From JAVWHP01 sp036639955 (lineage in GTDB: Bacteria > Bacillota_I > Bacilli_A > Erysipelotrichales > Erysipelotrichaceae), in assembly GCA_036639955.1 (NCBI GenBank), contig JAVWHP010000006.1, forward strand, positions 38,738-102,737: a stretch of DNA of 64,000 nt, read 5' to 3'. Shown here one piece after another: positions 8,450-16,545 of the stretch. The notes under the pieces were generated by a model, which saw only the letters and a program-made list of their open reading frames with translations, searched no databases and was not told where the DNA came from. Within the stretch, counting starts at the first letter, position 1, and every line of letters starts with the position of its first letter. The position numbers and the translations under genes are program-made.

Positions 8450-9493
8450 TTAACTACTCTTAACTCTAATCCATAAGTTTGCCAGTTCTTTCTTCATTTC
8501 TTCATCATAAGCAAACACCTCATCTTTAGCATAATTCGATCTAGGAAGGTACGCAGGATTACCATTAAAGTCTCCCCCTTCACTAACCATATCATCTAAA
8601 ACTTCTTGATTAGTACTAGCATAACCTACAGTTAATGAATTATCATAACTAGATTCATAATCTAATATAAAGTTTATAAATTCATTAGCTAATTCAGGAT
8701 TTTTAGCATTATTAGGTATTACCATCGAATCACTCCAAAGATTAGTCCCTTCCTTAGGTAAAAAATAACGCATTGAGCTATTCTCACTTAAGATATAAGC
8801 AGCATCTCCACTATAAACAATACCAATATCTTTTTGATTACTTACCATTCCATCTATTACCTCATCTGTAACATAAGTAGGATCATTATTATCATTTAAT
8901 TCTTTTAACCAATTATAAGCTGCTTGTACTTCATCCTTATTAGTAGTATTCATCGAATAACCTAAGGCTTTAAAAGCCATCATAAAAGAATCACGTTCTG
9001 AATCATATATAAACATCTTACCTTTGTATTTAGGATTCTTTAAAACATTATATCCTTGTTCTTCTACATCACTTTTAGATACAGTATCACTATTGTATAT
9101 TATTCCTACTGATCCCCAAAAATAAGGTACTGCATAATCATTATTAGGGTCATAAGGCAAATTTTTAACTCCATCCGCTAATTTATCAAGATTAGGTATC
9201 TTAGTTTTATCAAGTTTTTGTAAGTATTTTTCTTGCATTAATCTTTCAATCATATAATCACTAGGTACTAATATATCCCAGGTTTCTCCACTTTTTAATT
9301 TAGTATACATTTCTTCATTACTAGGAAAGATATCATATTGAACTTTACAATTATAGGCACTTTCAAAATTAGATATAACATCTTCACCAATGTATTCTCC
9401 CCAATTATATATTCTTAAAACTTGTTTATCACTATTACTTTGGCAACCACTACATAATACTAATAATATAACAGTTATAATTATTTTTTTCAT
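8450..9493 (-). CDS. potD: Spermidine/putrescine ABC transporter substrate-binding lipoprotein PotD
   Basis: Extracytoplasmic polyamine-binding protein of the PotABCD importer (347 residues). The N-terminus is a lipoprotein signal peptide ending in the lipobox LCSGC, so it should be anchored to the membrane outer face. The mature part begins with the typical VLRIYNWGEYIGEDVISNFE and has the IVPSDYMIERL and PYFWGSVGIIYN segments of the PotD/PotF family. It overlaps potC by four bases (ATGA), so translation is likely coupled. It is the last gene of the operon; no strong terminator follows it before the tRNA promoter. Confidence 0.95.
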   Translation of the reverse strand: MKKIIITVILLVLCSGCQSNSDKQVLRIYNWGEYIGEDVISNFESAYNCKVQYDIFPSNEEMYTKLKSGETWDILVPSDYMIERLMQEKYLQKLDKTKIPNLDKLADGVKNLPYDPNNDYAVPYFWGSVGIIYNSDTVSKSDVEEQGYNVLKNPKYKGKMFIYDSERDSFMMAFKALGYSMNTTNKDEVQAAYNWLKELNDNNDPTYVTDEVIDGMVSNQKDIGIVYSGDAAYILSENSSMRYFLPKEGTNLWSDSMVIPNNAKNPELANEFINFILDYESSYDNSLTVGYASTNQEVLDDMVSEGGDFNGNPAYLPRSNYAKDEVFAYDEEMKKELANLWIRVKSS

Positions 9494-10296
9494 TCTATAC
9501 CTCCTTTTACTTTTTTAAGTCTGCGTTCTTTGATAATAGGAACTACATTTATAATGATTAAAACTGTAGTTATGATTAATATTATGATTGTTGATAATGC
9601 ATTTATAGATGGATTAACTCGTTTCGACATGGTGTATACTAGAATTGATATATTTTTAATATTATTACCTGTGACAAAGTAAGATATTACAAAATCATCG
9701 AACGACATAGTAAAGGCGATTAGAGCTCCTGATATAATACCTGGCATTATTTGAGGAACTATAACTTTTCTTAAAGCTTGAAATGGTGTAGCACCTAAAT
9801 CCATTGCAGCTTCACTTAAATTAGGATCTAAGCTTCTTAATTTAGGCATTACTGATAATATAACGTATGGTATACAAAATGCAATATGTGCTAATAACAA
9901 AGTTATAAAGCCTTTTTCAATATTTAAACTAACATAAAATAGCATTAAACCGATGGCTGTTACTATTTCAGGATTCATAATAGGTAAATCATTAACTTGT
10001 AAAATTATGTCTTTAATAACTTTTTTAGATTTAGTTAATCCAATAGCAGTTATTGTTCCAACTATAGTAGATATGATAGTTGCTATTATAGCTATTAAGA
10101 AAGTATAGTAAATTGCTTCTAGCATATTGCGATTGCTAAACATTTTAGTATACCATCTTAAAGAAAATCCTTGCCAAGATGTTAAAGATCTTGAATCATT
10201 AAAAGAAAATACTATTACATATATAATAGGTAAATAGAAGAATAACATTATTAACGCTAAATATAGTTTACCAATAATACTTTTTTTTGGTTTCAT
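9490..10296 (-). CDS. potC: Polyamine ABC transporter permease PotC
   Basis: Second membrane permease of the polyamine importer (268 residues, about six membrane helices). It has the permease EAA loop EAAMDLGATPFQALRKVIVPQIMPGI, the contact site for the ATPase, and the MSFDDFVISYFVTG segment that is usual in PotC. GGAGGAGGG precedes the ATG inside the end of potB, and the two genes share one base. Confidence 0.95.
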   Translation of the reverse strand: MKPKKSIIGKLYLALIMLFFYLPIIYVIVFSFNDSRSLTSWQGFSLRWYTKMFSNRNMLEAIYYTFLIAIIATIISTIVGTITAIGLTKSKKVIKDIILQVNDLPIMNPEIVTAIGLMLFYVSLNIEKGFITLLLAHIAFCIPYVILSVMPKLRSLDPNLSEAAMDLGATPFQALRKVIVPQIMPGIISGALIAFTMSFDDFVISYFVTGNNIKNISILVYTMSKRVNPSINALSTIIILIITTVLIIINVVPIIKERRLKKVKGGIE

Positions 10297-11141
10297 TATA
10301 TTTTCCCTCCTCCACTTTCCATTGTGTTATCTGTGTCAACTTTTCTAGTGATGTACATACTTAACATTATTATAGATGCCATTATAAGAGAGATTGCACT
10401 TCCAAAGTTCCATTCTCCTAGTGTAATGAATTGTTGTTCAATAAGGTTTCCGATAAGAACAAATTGTCCTCCGCCTAATAATTTAGGTATAACAAAACTA
10501 GATACTGCTGGTAAGAATACTAATGTTATCCCTGATACTACTCCTGGTAATGATAGGGGTAAAGTAACTTTAAGAAAGGTTTGAATACTATTAGCGCCTA
10601 AATCACTACTAGCTTCTAATAAGGAATTATCCATTTTAGATAATGATGAATGAATTTGTAATATCATAAATGGAACAAAGTTATATACCATTCCTAAGAT
10701 CACAGCAAAATCAGTGTACATCATTTTAATGGGAGCTACACCAAAGAAACCTAATATATTGTTGATTAAACCTGTATCTGATAGAATACCAATCCATGCA
10801 TAAGTACGTACTAGCATGTTAATCCACATTGGAATAGTAATTAAAAGAATAAGAATCGTATGTTTAAGTCCATCGGTTTGAGCAATTATATAGGCAATTG
10901 GATAGCCAATAATTAAACAAAAGATAGTTGTTATAAGGGCTATCCTTAATGATTTTAATAATACTGATATAAAGATAGGATCTGTAAAGAATTTAATAAA
11001 ATTATCAAATGTAAAATTTAGTGTAGCTACTTCATTACCTTGAGTAGTAAAGGCGTATAAAACAATAAGCAGCATAGGAATTAATAAAAATATTCCCATC
11101 CATATAGCGTATGGATAAATTAATTTCTTATATGAGTTCAT
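10296..11141 (-). CDS. potB: Polyamine ABC transporter permease PotB
   Basis: First membrane permease of the importer (281 residues, about six membrane helices). The EAA loop EASSDLGANSIQTFLKVTLPLSLPGV and the segment VIPKLLGGGQFVLIGNLIEQQF are characteristic of PotB. It starts one base after the potA stop codon, so the operon is tightly packed and probably translationally coupled. Confidence 0.95.
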   Translation of the reverse strand: MNSYKKLIYPYAIWMGIFLLIPMLLIVLYAFTTQGNEVATLNFTFDNFIKFFTDPIFISVLLKSLRIALITTIFCLIIGYPIAYIIAQTDGLKHTILILLITIPMWINMLVRTYAWIGILSDTGLINNILGFFGVAPIKMMYTDFAVILGMVYNFVPFMILQIHSSLSKMDNSLLEASSDLGANSIQTFLKVTLPLSLPGVVSGITLVFLPAVSSFVIPKLLGGGQFVLIGNLIEQQFITLGEWNFGSAISLIMASIIMLSMYITRKVDTDNTMESGGGKI

Positions 11142-11142
11142 T

Positions 11143-12720
11143 TTAATAACTTCCCATTTTAGACATTACATGTATATCTTCTGGTTTAAAATCAAGGCCT
11201 ACTTCACTACCTTCGATACTTAAATCTGTTGTATGCACTTTAAATTCTCTTCCGTTTGTTGAGAAAGTTACTTCATAGATTCCATCTGTAATTGTTGCTG
11301 GATCAAAATCATAATCCACTTGGGTAATTTCAATGTTTTCTTCTTTGATTAGAGTCCAGGCTTGTGCGTTGGCCCATGTTTTTAGATCTGTATCTATTGC
11401 TTGTGATTCATGTAGTTCTTCAACACTCTTAAAGAAGTCAAAGGCAGCAATTGCTTCTTGAGCTTTTTCATTTTCAACATATAATTGTTTAACTACAATA
11501 ATTTTAGTTGTAATGCTTGTTCCGTTATTTGTTGTAAAGGTTATTGGATAGGTTCCACGTACACTTTTAACATCATATTCTATTTTAGATATTGCAATAA
11601 ATTCATTGTCAATTGAACTCCAGGCTTGAGCATCGGCACGAGCTACTACTTCAATATCATTAAGTTCATTTACATCTTCTTCACTTATATAGAAGTCATT
11701 TGCTGATATATTCTCTTTAGTTAATGAGTCAGTTACTGGGTGTTCTTTTGATACATACATGGTTACTTTAACATTTGTACCAGGTACTGTTTCAACCATA
11801 GTTTCATAATGTACACCTTTAAATAAAATGGATTTTACAACACCGTTCATTTGACCTTGATTAATATTAACGATGTCAAGATCTTCAGGGCGTATAACAA
11901 TGTCAACTTCTTCATCTTCATTAAAGCCAAAGTCAACACATTTATAATGGTTATCATCAAAAACAACATCATAGTCTTGATGCATACTAGCATTAATAAT
12001 ATTTGATTCTCCAATAAAGGTAGCTACATATTTATTTTCAGGTTCATTATAAATATCCATTGGAGAGCCTATTTGTTGAATTTCTCCATCTTTCATAACT
12101 ACAATTTTGTCAGACATGGTTAAAGCTTCTTCTTGATCGTGAGTAACATATATAAAAGTAATTCCTACTTCTTGTTGAATTTTCTTTAATTCATGTTGCA
12201 TTTCTTTTCTTAGTTTAAGGTCTAATGCTCCTAATGGTTCATCAAGTAATAGAACTCTTGGTTCACATACTAAGGCTCTAGCTATTGCTATTCTTTGTTG
12301 TTGGCCTCCTGACATTTGTGTAACACTACGTTTTTCAAAGCCTTCTAGTCCAACTAGTTTAAGCATTTTAAATACTTTTTGATCTATAACATCCTTGCTT
12401 ATTTTTTTTATTTTAAGACCAAAAGCAATATTTTCATAAACATTCATATGTGGGAATAATGCATATTTTTGAAATACTGTATTTATTTCTCGTTTATAAG
12501 ATGGAAGATTAACAATATCTTCATCTCCAAAAAGGACTTTTCCTTCAGTTGGGTTTAAAAAACCACCTAAAATTCTTAATAGGGTAGTTTTACCACATCC
12601 ACTTGGGCCTAATAGAGTTACAAATTCATTTTCATAGATATCTAAATTTATACCTTTAAGGACTAAATTACCATCAAATTCTTTAACTATATTTTTAAAT
12701 TGTATTAATTTTTCTGCCAT
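11143..12720 (-). CDS. potA: Polyamine ABC transporter ATPase PotA with two inserted Ig-like repeats
   Basis: ATP-hydrolysing subunit that powers polyamine import. The ABC domain is complete: Walker A GPSGCGKT (38-45), signature MSGGQQQR (136-143), Walker B LLLDEP (157-162), switch histidine in YVTHD. The family is usually near 350-385 residues; this protein has 525. The C-terminal TOBE-type domain begins normally (IRPEDLDIV, SILFKGVHYETMVETVPG) and ends normally (VHTTDL...VGLDFKPEDIHVMSKM), but about 170 residues are placed between (about 320-494). This insert holds two similar units, each with an A-x-AQAW motif, a Y/D-rich strand and a YP/YEVTF strand, resembling bacterial Ig-like repeats normally seen on surface proteins. 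No frameshift is visible. Confidence 0.93.
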   Translation of the reverse strand: MAEKLIQFKNIVKEFDGNLVLKGINLDIYENEFVTLLGPSGCGKTTLLRILGGFLNPTEGKVLFGDEDIVNLPSYKREINTVFQKYALFPHMNVYENIAFGLKIKKISKDVIDQKVFKMLKLVGLEGFEKRSVTQMSGGQQQRIAIARALVCEPRVLLLDEPLGALDLKLRKEMQHELKKIQQEVGITFIYVTHDQEEALTMSDKIVVMKDGEIQQIGSPMDIYNEPENKYVATFIGESNIINASMHQDYDVVFDDNHYKCVDFGFNEDEEVDIVIRPEDLDIVNINQGQMNGVVKSILFKGVHYETMVETVPGTNVKVTMYVSKEHPVTDSLTKENISANDFYISEEDVNELNDIEVVARADAQAWSSIDNEFIAISKIEYDVKSVRGTYPITFTTNNGTSITTKIIVVKQLYVENEKAQEAIAAFDFFKSVEELHESQAIDTDLKTWANAQAWTLIKEENIEITQVDYDFDPATITDGIYEVTFSTNGREFKVHTTDLSIEGSEVGLDFKPEDIHVMSKMGSY

Positions 12721-12735
12721 AATATGTGCTCCTTT

Positions 12736-13269
12736 TTAAAATAGTGGTGGTGTTGTAATCCATAGAACACTTGCTACCTTACCACTATTATTTTTAATAT
12801 AATGTGTGTACTTGCCTTTTATATAAAAGGTTTCACCTTTTTTAATACTGTGTTCTTCTTTTCCATTAACAATAATTACTTTCCCTTTTAGGATATAACC
12901 AAATTCTTCTCCTTCATGGGGTTCAATGATGATACTAGTTCCATTAGGTTTAATATCAATAATAATTGGTTCCATTTCATTTTTTTGAGCATTTGGAATT
13001 ATCCAATTAATAGTATGCTCATTTTGTTCATCAATAAAGAAATCTTCCGTTTTAAATACTATTTGTTCATCTTTCTTTTCTTGAAAGAAGATGGAAATAG
13101 TAGTTCCTAGCGCTTCTAATATATCTTCTAAAGTAGAAATTGATGGTGAGGTCAAGTTACGTTCTAGTTGAGATAAGAAACCTTTAGTTAGTTCACTTCT
13201 TGATGCTAGTTCTTCTAGAGTAAGATTATTTTGAATACGAAGTCTTTTTATTTTCTTTCCAATGTCCAT
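12736..13269 (-). CDS. XRE-family regulator with cupin domain (PuuR-like), polyamine operon regulator
   Basis: Transcription factor of 177 residues: an N-terminal helix-turn-helix (residues 1-60, LTLEELASRSELTKGFLSQLERN) followed by a C-terminal cupin (about 100-175, EPHEGEEFGYILKGKVIIVNGKEEHSIKKGETFYI). This XRE-cupin layout as the first gene before potABCD is common in Firmicutes, where the cupin is thought to sense a polyamine or related ligand. It lies 15 bases upstream of potA. An imperfect inverted repeat, GTTTAGTGAAATTAAAC (13299-13315), between its -10 box (TATAAT, 13328-13323) and the ATG is a candidate self-binding site. Confidence 0.85.
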   Translation of the reverse strand: MDIGKKIKRLRIQNNLTLEELASRSELTKGFLSQLERNLTSPSISTLEDILEALGTTISIFFQEKKDEQIVFKTEDFFIDEQNEHTINWIIPNAQKNEMEPIIIDIKPNGTSIIIEPHEGEEFGYILKGKVIIVNGKEEHSIKKGETFYIKGKYTHYIKNNSGKVASVLWITTPPLF

Positions 13270-13298
13270 AATATCTCCTTTAAGCTTTTAAACTTATT

Positions 13299-13328
13299 GT
13301 TTAGTGAAATTAAACTACAATTATTATA
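13299..13328 (-). promoter_or_regulatory. Promoter and candidate operator of the polyamine import operon
   Basis: Minus-strand -10 TATAAT at 13328-13323 with only a weak T-rich -35. Downstream, an inverted repeat with six of seven matching positions (13299-13315) overlaps the expected start of transcription, where a repressor would block it. The promoter is moderately supported and the operator is inference. The rest of 13330-13548 is A+T-rich with an AATATCC/GGATATT inverted repeat near 13446-13472 and no gene that I can support. Confidence 0.45.
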
Positions 13329-13548
13329 CTTTATTTATAATGATAATTAAACACATTAACGTTATAAATTTCATATTTATTAATTTATTATAATTTGAAA
13401 GCATTTTAAGCTAATAAACGTATTAATTATATAAGTTAATTATAATATCCATTATCTTATATTTATAGGATATTTATAATAGATTACTTATTCAGTATTA
13501 GAGTTAATATTAGTGTTATAACTTATTTAAATAAAAATTTAAATAATT

Positions 13549-13575
13549 TGAAAGGTTATGAAAGATTGAAACGTA
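13549..13575 (+). promoter_or_regulatory. Candidate ECF sigma promoter of the repeat protein-sigma-antisigma operon
   Basis: TGAAAG (13549-13554) and CGTA (13572-13575) are separated by 17 bases, close to the TGAAAC-N16/17-CGTA/C pattern of Firmicute ECF sigma promoters, and lie about 30 bases before the ATG at 13607. Since the operon encodes an ECF sigma factor, autoregulation is the natural reading. The start of transcription is not proven. Confidence 0.5.
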
Positions 13576-13606
13576 TTATAGGTGAAATACAAAGGAGGAA
13601 CTCAAA

Positions 13607-13966
13607 ATGAAAAAGAGTTTATTGATAGGCACATTAAGTGCAATTATTATATTTGGAGGTGCAAGCGTTAATGCACAATCAAACGAGAACTATGCAAGTG
13701 CAAGTAGAATTGTTAATTTTAATGAATGTCCTAAAGGAAATGAGGATTGTCCTAGAATTAATAGTGAAGCATCACCTAAACGTGATGGTACTGGAAATGT
13801 AGATTGTGATGGTACTGGTACACCTAAACGTGACGGAACTGGTAATGTAAATGGTACTGGTACACCTAAACGTGACGGAACTGGTAATGGTACACCTAAA
13901 CGTGATGGTACTGGTAAACCAGATTGTGATGGAACTCATCAAGGTCAAAGAAACAAACAAAACTAA
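13607..13966 (+). CDS. Secreted PKRDGTG-repeat protein
   Basis: Small protein of 119 residues with a clear Sec signal peptide (MKKSLLIGTLSAIIIFGG, likely cleavage after VNA at residue 23). The mature chain has no hydrophobic segment. It has a short Cys-containing part (CPKGNEDCPR, 41-50) and then four PKRDGTG units at residues 57-63, 73-79, 87-93 and 97-103, separated by spacers of differing length (NVDCDGTGT, NVNGTGT, NGT). The last unit is followed by KPDCDGTHQGQR. The tail is very rich in Gly, Asp, Arg, Lys and Thr and is probably disordered. A strong AAAGGAGG precedes the start. I do not recognise a function. It lies 29 bases upstream of an ECF sigma gene, so it is probably a member and target of that regulon. 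Confidence 0.8.
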   Translation: MKKSLLIGTLSAIIIFGGASVNAQSNENYASASRIVNFNECPKGNEDCPRINSEASPKRDGTGNVDCDGTGTPKRDGTGNVNGTGTPKRDGTGNGTPKRDGTGKPDCDGTHQGQRNKQN

Positions 13967-13995
13967 TATATTAAAAATATTAGAAATGGGTTATA

Positions 13996-14496
13996 ATGAA
14001 GAAGAGGTACAATATGAAAAGTGAACTTGAGGTTGAAAATGCAATTACATTATATGCCGACATGGTCAAACGAATATGCTTCATGAATTTAAAAAAGGAA
14101 GCAGATGTCGATGATATTTTTCAGAACGTATTCTTTAAATTCGCGACCAACGAAAAAGAATTTGAATCTTCAGAAAATGAAAAAGCTTGGCTAATACGAG
14201 TTACAATTAATGAGTGTAAAAGTTTCTATCGAAGTTTCTTTCATCGACAGGTTGAATTAACTGAGGACTTAAGCATTTATGGTGCAACTGATAAAGTACA
14301 TGATGATGTTCTGCTACAGGCTGTTCTAAAGCTTAATGATAAATATCGTAATGTAATTTATTTGCATTACTATGAAGGCTATAAAATCAGCGAAGTTGCA
14401 TCAATTCTTAAGAAAAATGAAAACACTATAAACACATGGTTAAAACGAGCAAAGGAACAGCTTAAAGATGCCCTTGGAGGTGATTATCTTGAATAA
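13996..14496 (+). CDS. ECF-type RNA polymerase sigma factor
   Basis: Alternative sigma factor with region 2 (VENAITLYADMVKRICFMNLKKEADVDDIFQNVFFKF, with the DVDDIFQNVF core) and region 4 (LNDKYRNVIYLHYYEGYKISEVASILKKNENTINTWLKRAKEQLKDAL, a helix-turn-helix for the -35 element). Length is normal. The frame begins with ATGAAGAAGAGG; the ATG six codons on (MKSELEVENAI) is an alternative start. Its end overlaps the TTG start of the anti-sigma gene by eight bases, so the two are likely translationally coupled. Confidence 0.92.
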   Translation: MKKRYNMKSELEVENAITLYADMVKRICFMNLKKEADVDDIFQNVFFKFATNEKEFESSENEKAWLIRVTINECKSFYRSFFHRQVELTEDLSIYGATDKVHDDVLLQAVLKLNDKYRNVIYLHYYEGYKISEVASILKKNENTINTWLKRAKEQLKDALGGDYLE

Positions 14497-15259
14497 AAAA
14501 TCGTTCTCTTCATTAAATCAAATTACAGCTAATGATGAACTTAAACAAAAAACACTAAAGGCAGTCATGAATCAGAAAAAGCAACAGCATAATTTCAAAA
14601 GATTCGCTATACCTGCCCTTGGAATTGCATTCTGTACCGTGATGATTATAACAACTTTGTTCAATAGATCTAGTTACCTCGAAGTCAATGCCGCTGCCTA
14701 TGTAACGCTTGATATAAATCCTAGTATTCAGTTTGAACTGAATAAGGATAATGAAGTTATTAAAGTAAAGTCCTTCAATGATGATGCAAAAAATATTATA
14801 AATGAAACCGATGTAAAAGGTTTAGAGGTTAATGCGGCCATTTCTAAACTAATTGAAACAAAAGAATTTTCTAACTATTTATTAGATGGATATTTACAAG
14901 TTAGTGTTTATGCTGATGATGAAAAAGCAACAGAAAAACTTGTAGTAGAAATCGACAATAATCTAGCTAAACAACTAAATGTTAATTCTTATAGTTGTAC
15001 ACATGCTAATCACGAGGAAAAAGTGGAAGCTGATAAATATAATATTTCTTTTGGTAAGTATCAGTTAATAAAACAAATTATAGAATTAGATAGTACCAAA
15101 ACAATTGATGCAATAAGTAATAATTCAATGCGTGAGTTAATGGATATCTATGAAGATCTTAATGGAACTCCATATCAAAAGGACCATAATAACGGTAATG
15201 AGAATCATAAACATGAAGGTCAAAACAAAGGAAACGGAAATAAACATAATCAAAAATAG
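14489..15259 (+). CDS. Membrane-bound anti-sigma factor, RsgI-like
   Basis: Regulates the preceding sigma factor. I start at TTG 14489 because GGAGGTGAT lies just upstream; the product is about 256 residues. A cytoplasmic N-terminal part of about 45 residues is followed by one membrane helix (FAIPALGIAFCTVMIITTLF). The outer part begins with AAAYVTLDINPSIQFELNKDNEVIKV, the pattern of the extracytoplasmic domain of RsgI-type anti-sigma factors, and continues with YNISFGKYQLIKQIIELD and SMRELMDIYEDL. The C-terminus is a disordered tail rich in His, Asn, Gly and Lys that could bind metal or wall polymer. The signal sensed is unknown. Confidence 0.85.
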   Translation: MNKKSFSSLNQITANDELKQKTLKAVMNQKKQQHNFKRFAIPALGIAFCTVMIITTLFNRSSYLEVNAAAYVTLDINPSIQFELNKDNEVIKVKSFNDDAKNIINETDVKGLEVNAAISKLIETKEFSNYLLDGYLQVSVYADDEKATEKLVVEIDNNLAKQLNVNSYSCTHANHEEKVEADKYNISFGKYQLIKQIIELDSTKTIDAISNNSMRELMDIYEDLNGTPYQKDHNNGNENHKHEGQNKGNGNKHNQK

Positions 15260-15286
15260 ATAACGCATATGCGTTATCTATTTTTT
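15252..15286. terminator. Bidirectional terminator between the anti-sigma and LCP genes
   Basis: Perfect 17-base inverted repeat around ATAGATAACGCAT/ATGCGTTATCTAT with T runs on both sides. It serves the plus-strand sigma operon and the convergent minus-strand LCP gene, whose stop codon lies inside it. Confidence 0.9.
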
Positions 15287-16189
15287 AATTTCACGATTCA
15301 TTTTTGTAAGCCAAGCTTCATCGATACGATAATAGTAAAGATCGATTCCTTCAGCCTCTGAATATATGTATTCATCCTCACCTTCGGCAACACTCTGTTC
15401 TATTTTAACCTTATCAATTATATCCATATAACCAATAATTTCTTTTAATGTCACATTAGTATCAACTGTTGCAAGTAATTTGTTCGCAATCTTAATCATA
15501 TCAAAAAAGCCTAATGATTTCACTTTACTGAACATTGCTTTTATTACCTCTTGTTGACGTGCAGCACGATAGATATCGGAATCACTATAACGATGTCTTG
15601 CATAAGCTAAAGCCTGTTTTCCATTCATTTTTGTAGTAACACCCTCTTCAAAACAATAGGAATCAGCATTTTCATTTTCATCCATTTCGCAAAAACTCTT
15701 TGATGGAATTAATTCAATACCGCCAATGTCATCTACTAAACTAATCATTTTAGAAAAATCAACTTCAGCATATTTCTCTAATTCATTTAAACCAAAGGTT
15801 GATTTAACTGTGTCAATCGTGCAGGCACGTCCAGCACCTTTGTCTTGCCAAAGTAGATCTCCATATGAATAAGCATGTGTAATTTTATCAAACTTTTTAT
15901 TACACGCTAACTCTACGTATGAATCCCTTGGAAGTGAAATCATGTTAACTAATGCTTCATCTTTATTAACATTAATCAGCATTATTGAATCTGCACGGCT
16001 TGTGTTTTCTGTCGATTCACGACCATCAACACCAATTAAAACAATGTTCATATTTTTAGCAGTTGCTGTCGAATATTTATAATATCCAAATAATCCTCCA
16101 CCAATAATAGCAGCTAATATTAAAATTAAAATTAAAATTAATATTAGTACTCTGCCCCACCTTACCTTCTTCTTTTTCTTCCTAGGCAT
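15278..16189 (-). CDS. LytR-CpsA-Psr family cell-wall polymer ligase
   Basis: Membrane protein of 303 residues of the family that transfers lipid-linked anionic polymers such as teichoic acid onto peptidoglycan. A basic N-terminus (MPRKKKKKVRWGR) precedes one membrane helix (about 14-37), then the LCP domain: NIVLIGVDGRESTENTSRADSIMLINVN, SLPRDSYVEL, and AYARHRYSDSDIYRAARQQEVI with the conserved arginines and aspartates. The membrane helix is encoded partly by an ATTAAA hexamer repeat (about 16120-16143). It overlaps the end of trxA by eight bases. Confidence 0.92.
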   Translation of the reverse strand: MPRKKKKKVRWGRVLILILILILILAAIIGGGLFGYYKYSTATAKNMNIVLIGVDGRESTENTSRADSIMLINVNKDEALVNMISLPRDSYVELACNKKFDKITHAYSYGDLLWQDKGAGRACTIDTVKSTFGLNELEKYAEVDFSKMISLVDDIGGIELIPSKSFCEMDENENADSYCFEEGVTTKMNGKQALAYARHRYSDSDIYRAARQQEVIKAMFSKVKSLGFFDMIKIANKLLATVDTNVTLKEIIGYMDIIDKVKIEQSVAEGEDEYIYSEAEGIDLYYYRIDEAWLTKMNREIKK

Positions 16190-16496
16190 TAACTACTTTC
16201 TCAATATATGCTTCAATTTCTTCTTTAGGATGGTAACCCATTATATTACCTATGACTTTACCATTCTTGAACACTAACATTGTAGGAACTTGTACTATTC
16301 CATATTTAGAAGTAAGTTCTTCTTGTTCATCAATATCAACCTTAGCTACCTTAAATTTATCAGCATTATCTTTTTCAAGTGCTTCAATTGTAGGTGTTAG
16401 CATTTTACAAGGCCCACACCAAGTTGCAAAAAAATCCACTAAAACGATGTTGTCTTCAATCAGTTGATCGAACTCTGCGCTACTATTTATTTTCAT
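16182..16496 (-). CDS. trxA: Thioredoxin
   Basis: Cytoplasmic disulfide reductase of 104 residues with the active site WCGPC (26-30), the preceding LVDFFATWCGPCKMLTPTIE and the cis-proline segment VQVPTMLVFKNGK, all standard. GGAGGAAATTA lies before the ATG. It overlaps the LCP gene by eight bases, so the two are likely co-transcribed; the functional link is unclear. Confidence 0.97.
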   Translation of the reverse strand: MKINSSAEFDQLIEDNIVLVDFFATWCGPCKMLTPTIEALEKDNADKFKVAKVDIDEQEELTSKYGIVQVPTMLVFKNGKVIGNIMGYHPKEEIEAYIEKVVNA

Positions 16497-16545
16497 ATTA
16501 ATTTCCTCCTTTTAGGAATTATAACATATTTTTTATGTTACATGT

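Noticed and set aside
13772..13915. Repeated DNA units that might suggest a CRISPR array
   Set aside because: The repeats are in frame, encode PKRDGTG, are 30-48 bases apart with related spacers, and lie in a signal-peptide protein. No cas genes are near.
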